A program made the translations under genes and the position numbers. DNA of 64,000 bases from Vibrio sp. S17_S38. GTDB lineage: Bacteria; Pseudomonadota; Gammaproteobacteria; Enterobacterales; Vibrionaceae. Positions within the stretch are counted from its first letter, which is position 1. Every line of letters begins with the position of its first letter. Below the pieces are notes generated by a model. That model searched no databases, was not told where the DNA came from, and saw nothing but the letters and a program-made list of their open reading frames with translations. The stretch lies in contig NZ_JAAUWW010000004.1 of assembly GCF_014694375.1 (NCBI RefSeq), positions 124,001 through 188,000 on the forward strand, read 5' to 3'. Positions 61,551 through 64,000 of this stretch are shown piece after piece.

Positions 61551-62693
61551 ATGAATATTTTTACATCGGTATTAACTGGCGATACAAAACAAATTACAGA
61601 AGTGACCCGTCACTATAATAATCTATTGCTAATGACCGATAAGAATGTCTCTGTATTACCGGCCATACAAACTCTCATTAATGAGCTAAAACAAACCACA
61701 AATAATATTTATATTATTGATGATCTTCCTGCCGAACCAACGGATCAAGATGTCATTACGCTCATTAATAAGCTTCCACAAAACATTGATATGGTACTGG
61801 GTATTGGTGGCGGTAGCGTATTAGACATTAGTAAGCTTATTTCTGTCCTCTATGCAGAACAAGGTGATAAAAGTAAAATTGACGTTTTTCAATCACTATT
61901 AGTCGGAGAAAAGCCAAGTCAAAGGATTGCTTTAACATTAGTACCAACCACGGCAGGCACTGGCGCTGAAGCAACGCCTAATGCGATCATTGCCTTGCCC
62001 GCACAAGCAACAAAAGTCGGCATCATCTCACCAATAATGCTACCAGATTACGTATTACTCGTTCCTGAGCTTACTCTATCAATGCCTCATCATATTACCT
62101 CATCAACGAGTATAGATGCGTTATGCCACCTCATTGAATGCTTTACTGCCAGTATTTCCAACCCAATTGGTGACAATTACGCCTTGATAGGTATGCAAAA
62201 ATTCTTCACCAATATAGAGGAAGTTATTGATCAACCAAACAACTTATTGGTGCGTTTAAATTTGCTGTGGGCCTCTTATTATGGTGGTGCTGCCATATCT
62301 CATGCAGGCACTCATCTGGTTCACGCCCTTTCTTATCCTCTTGGTGGTAAATACAAGATCCCACACGGTCTAGCCAACTCGTTATTGCTCGTTCCGTGTA
62401 TGAAACATATTTGTGCACATACCAGTGAAAAATTTGCTCAAGTCTATGATTTATTACCAAGCGCAAATTTAGCATTAAGTGAGACTGAAAAAGCAAACCA
62501 ATTAGTGGCTTACCTTGAAAACTTAGTGAATAAGTTACAGCTCCCGATCAAGCTCAATGATATTGGAATCGATAAGTCTCAAATTGCCGAACTGGCTAAA
62601 AATGCGATGGAAGTGAAACGTTTACTTAATAACTCTCCAGTCAGTGTGACTGAACAAGAAGTTTTTGAAATCTATAACAGTATTTGTGAATAA
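61551..62693 (+). CDS. Iron-dependent (group III) alcohol dehydrogenase
   Basis: About 380 residues with GIGGGSVLDISKL, PTTAGTGAEATPN and metal-binding His in HLIECFTA, THLVHALSYPLGGKYKIPHGLANS. The start at 61551 is chosen for the strong GAGGGATGG upstream; the ORF can begin at 61521. It would interconvert an aldehyde or ketone and an alcohol with NAD(P)H. First gene of the plus-strand arm with a DapA-type aldolase and a TAXI receptor; it may act on the aldehyde released by the aldolase. The substrate is unknown. Confidence 0.86.
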   Translation: MNIFTSVLTGDTKQITEVTRHYNNLLLMTDKNVSVLPAIQTLINELKQTTNNIYIIDDLPAEPTDQDVITLINKLPQNIDMVLGIGGGSVLDISKLISVLYAEQGDKSKIDVFQSLLVGEKPSQRIALTLVPTTAGTGAEATPNAIIALPAQATKVGIISPIMLPDYVLLVPELTLSMPHHITSSTSIDALCHLIECFTASISNPIGDNYALIGMQKFFTNIEEVIDQPNNLLVRLNLLWASYYGGAAISHAGTHLVHALSYPLGGKYKIPHGLANSLLLVPCMKHICAHTSEKFAQVYDLLPSANLALSETEKANQLVAYLENLVNKLQLPIKLNDIGIDKSQIAELAKNAMEVKRLLNNSPVSVTEQEVFEIYNSICE

Positions 62694-62699
62694 GGAATC

Positions 62700-63581
62700 A
62701 TGATGAACACACCAATCTCAGGACCATATGTTGCCATTGTCACGCCATTCAACCCAGATGGATCACTGAATGAGAATGGGTTAAGAGCCCAAGTTGAACG
62801 TCAAATTGGCTTCGGTAACAATATTTTTTGCAATGGCACCAACGGTGAATTTTTTGTTCTAACCGATGAGGAAAAGCGACGCGTGACTGCCGTATGCATC
62901 GAGCAAGCAAAAGGTCGAGTGAGTGTGGTTAGCCATATCGGTGAGCTCACATTAGAGCAAACCATTGCCCATGGTAAGGACGTGCAATCGTTAGGTTTAG
63001 ATGCCGTGTCAGTGATTACACCATGGTTTTCTGCGCTCAGAGAGGCTGAGTTAATCAACTATTATCGCCAAGTCGCCGATAGCTTAGATATTCCAGTTTA
63101 TCTTTATAATATTCCTGCTCGCACTGGCAATACTATTACTCCCACCATTGCAGATACATTAGCAAGTCACCCCAATATCTATGGCATAAAAGATAGCGCT
63201 GGTTCATACGAAAGCTTGTCAGGATTCTTAGAGATCGCCCGTAAACATAATCAGTTTGATGTATTAACTGGCCCTGATTCTTTGATCTTAACTGGTTTCC
63301 AAGAAGGCTGCATTGGTTGTGTCTCTGGCATTGCCAATATCGTCCCGGATCTTGTTAACCAAATTTATACAGGATTTAAAAATGATGATTTGCAATCAGC
63401 CAATCAAGCACAAGAAAGAATTAACTACTTAAGAGACAATTTATATCCAATAGCCTTTGCACCTGCCGTAGTTAAGAAAACCATTAGTTTACTTGGTGAA
63501 GATGTCGGTGAAAGCCGTTACCCAGTATGTTTTACCGATGATGATGTCAATAAAATAAAAACAATTATTCATAACCAATAA
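62700..63581 (+). CDS. DapA-family (pyruvate-type) aldolase/lyase
   Basis: A 293-residue class I aldolase of the dihydrodipicolinate synthase / N-acetylneuraminate lyase superfamily: GPYVAIVTPFNPDGS, CNGTNGEFFVL, YLYNIPARTGN with the Tyr, and GIKDSAGSYESL with the Schiff-base Lys. The GTNGEFF motif differs from the GTTGES of true DapA, and there is no lysine-pathway context, so it is more likely a catabolic lyase of a keto-deoxy sugar acid. It follows the alcohol dehydrogenase by six bases with AAGGA ahead. Confidence 0.87.
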   Translation: MMNTPISGPYVAIVTPFNPDGSLNENGLRAQVERQIGFGNNIFCNGTNGEFFVLTDEEKRRVTAVCIEQAKGRVSVVSHIGELTLEQTIAHGKDVQSLGLDAVSVITPWFSALREAELINYYRQVADSLDIPVYLYNIPARTGNTITPTIADTLASHPNIYGIKDSAGSYESLSGFLEIARKHNQFDVLTGPDSLILTGFQEGCIGCVSGIANIVPDLVNQIYTGFKNDDLQSANQAQERINYLRDNLYPIAFAPAVVKKTISLLGEDVGESRYPVCFTDDDVNKIKTIIHNQ

Positions 63582-63609
63582 GCTGTAAACCAATAATAAA
63601 AGGACGAGA

Positions 63610-64000
63610 ATGATGATGACAAAAACATTCAAAAAGAAGCTACTTAATTATGCAAAAGGAATTGCCGTTGCAGGGTTATTAGTTGCACAACCAACATTTG
63701 CGAAAACCGTAAGTATCATCGCTGAAGAACCTGGTGGTGGCTGGTATACCTACGGGACAACATTTTCAAAAATCATTGCCGATAATACAAAAGGCGAATA
63801 TAGCGTCGATTTGATCCCTCGCGGTGGTGGTATGACAAATCCCGTTGCCGTCAATAATGGCAAAGCCGATTTTGGTTTTGCTACTTCAAATGCATCTGCA
63901 TGGGCAAAAGATGGACTAACGGATATTTATAAAGGTAAAAAAAACACCGAACTAAGAAGCATGCTGAATGGTTTACAAGAAGCTTACACCATTGTGGTTG
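63610..64000 (+). CDS. TAXI-family TRAP transporter solute receptor, partial
   Basis: The 5' 130 codons of an ORF that runs off the right edge. A signal peptide (VAGLLVAQPTFA) precedes SIIAEEPGGGWYTYGTTFSKIIADN and NPVAVNNGKADFGFATSNASAWA, typical of TAXI receptors (about 320 residues). It binds an organic anion in the periplasm for a TRAP permease presumably encoded beyond the window. The start may be any of three consecutive ATGs; AAGGACGAG lies upstream. Same strand as the aldolase, so it probably imports that pathway's substrate. Confidence 0.85.
   Translation, partial: MMMTKTFKKKLLNYAKGIAVAGLLVAQPTFAKTVSIIAEEPGGGWYTYGTTFSKIIADNTKGEYSVDLIPRGGGMTNPVAVNNGKADFGFATSNASAWAKDGLTDIYKGKKNTELRSMLNGLQEAYTIVV

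Noticed and set aside
1..64000. CRISPR arrays, insertion sequences, phage genes, toxin-antitoxin or restriction systems
   Set aside because: No regularly spaced repeats, transposase, integrase, capsid or nuclease/methylase genes seen on either strand.

Overview
The window looks like chromosomal DNA of a gammaproteobacterium, most probably a Vibrio or close relative. The grounds are the AT-rich composition (judged by eye), the qnr-type pentapeptide gene, the Vibrio-like palindromic intergenic repeat, the mntP riboswitch and Vibrio/enterobacterial-type sugar catabolic loci. There is no rRNA, intact tRNA, CRISPR array, insertion sequence or phage gene. Almost everything is a plant- or algal-carbohydrate utilisation locus with its own transporter and regulator.

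Left part (1-17.3 kb): xylose and xylan. An incomplete xylH with xylG and xylF (minus strand) forms a D-xylose ABC importer. A qnrC-like gene and an amidase follow on the plus strand. Then comes a minus-strand block of about 9 kb: an MsmX-type ATPase, an XylR-like regulator, a GH3 beta-xylosidase/beta-glucosidase, a second MsmX-type ATPase, a sugar-binding protein and two permeases. It is transcribed away from xylA (plus strand). No xylB is present in the window.

Middle left (17.4-31 kb): an orphan OppA-like binding protein, an unrecognised membrane coiled-coil protein and two DUF202 proteins. Next is a sulfatase locus equivalent to E. coli yidJ/yidK/yidL, with an adjacent radical-SAM sulfatase-maturating enzyme. 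A DEDD exonuclease and a cNMP/CBS/DUF294 protein follow. A 28-nt tRNA-Gly 3'-end-like fragment lies beside the exonuclease.

Centre (30.2-55.5 kb): a nearly complete pectin pathway. It has the regulator KdgR and a plus-strand series (kduD, kdgF, a DhuI-like isomerase, a DJ-1/PfpI protein, kdgK, eda, a Na+ symporter, ogl, an esterase). A minus-strand group holds the togMNAB oligogalacturonide ABC importer, a leaderless pectin methylesterase, a PL2 exo-lyase and a MATE exporter. A plus-strand group holds the KdgM porin, PL9 exo-pectate lyase PelX and a two-enzyme CE8-CE12 esterase. Exported enzymes de-esterify and cut pectin, KdgM passes oligomers through the outer membrane, TogMNAB or the symporter imports them, PL2 and Ogl cut them to unsaturated monomer, and KdgF, the isomerase, KduD, KdgK and Eda yield pyruvate and glyceraldehyde-3-phosphate. 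KdgR-box-like palindromes lie upstream of several of these units.

Right part (55.6-64 kb): a decayed EAL-domain remnant, a DUF218 protein, mntP under a yybP-ykoY manganese riboswitch, and an acid-sugar locus. That locus has a DUF1537 kinase, PdxA2 and a DeoR regulator on the minus strand, divergent from an iron alcohol dehydrogenase, a DapA-type aldolase and a TAXI TRAP receptor that is cut by the window end. A perfect inverted repeat sits between the two arms.
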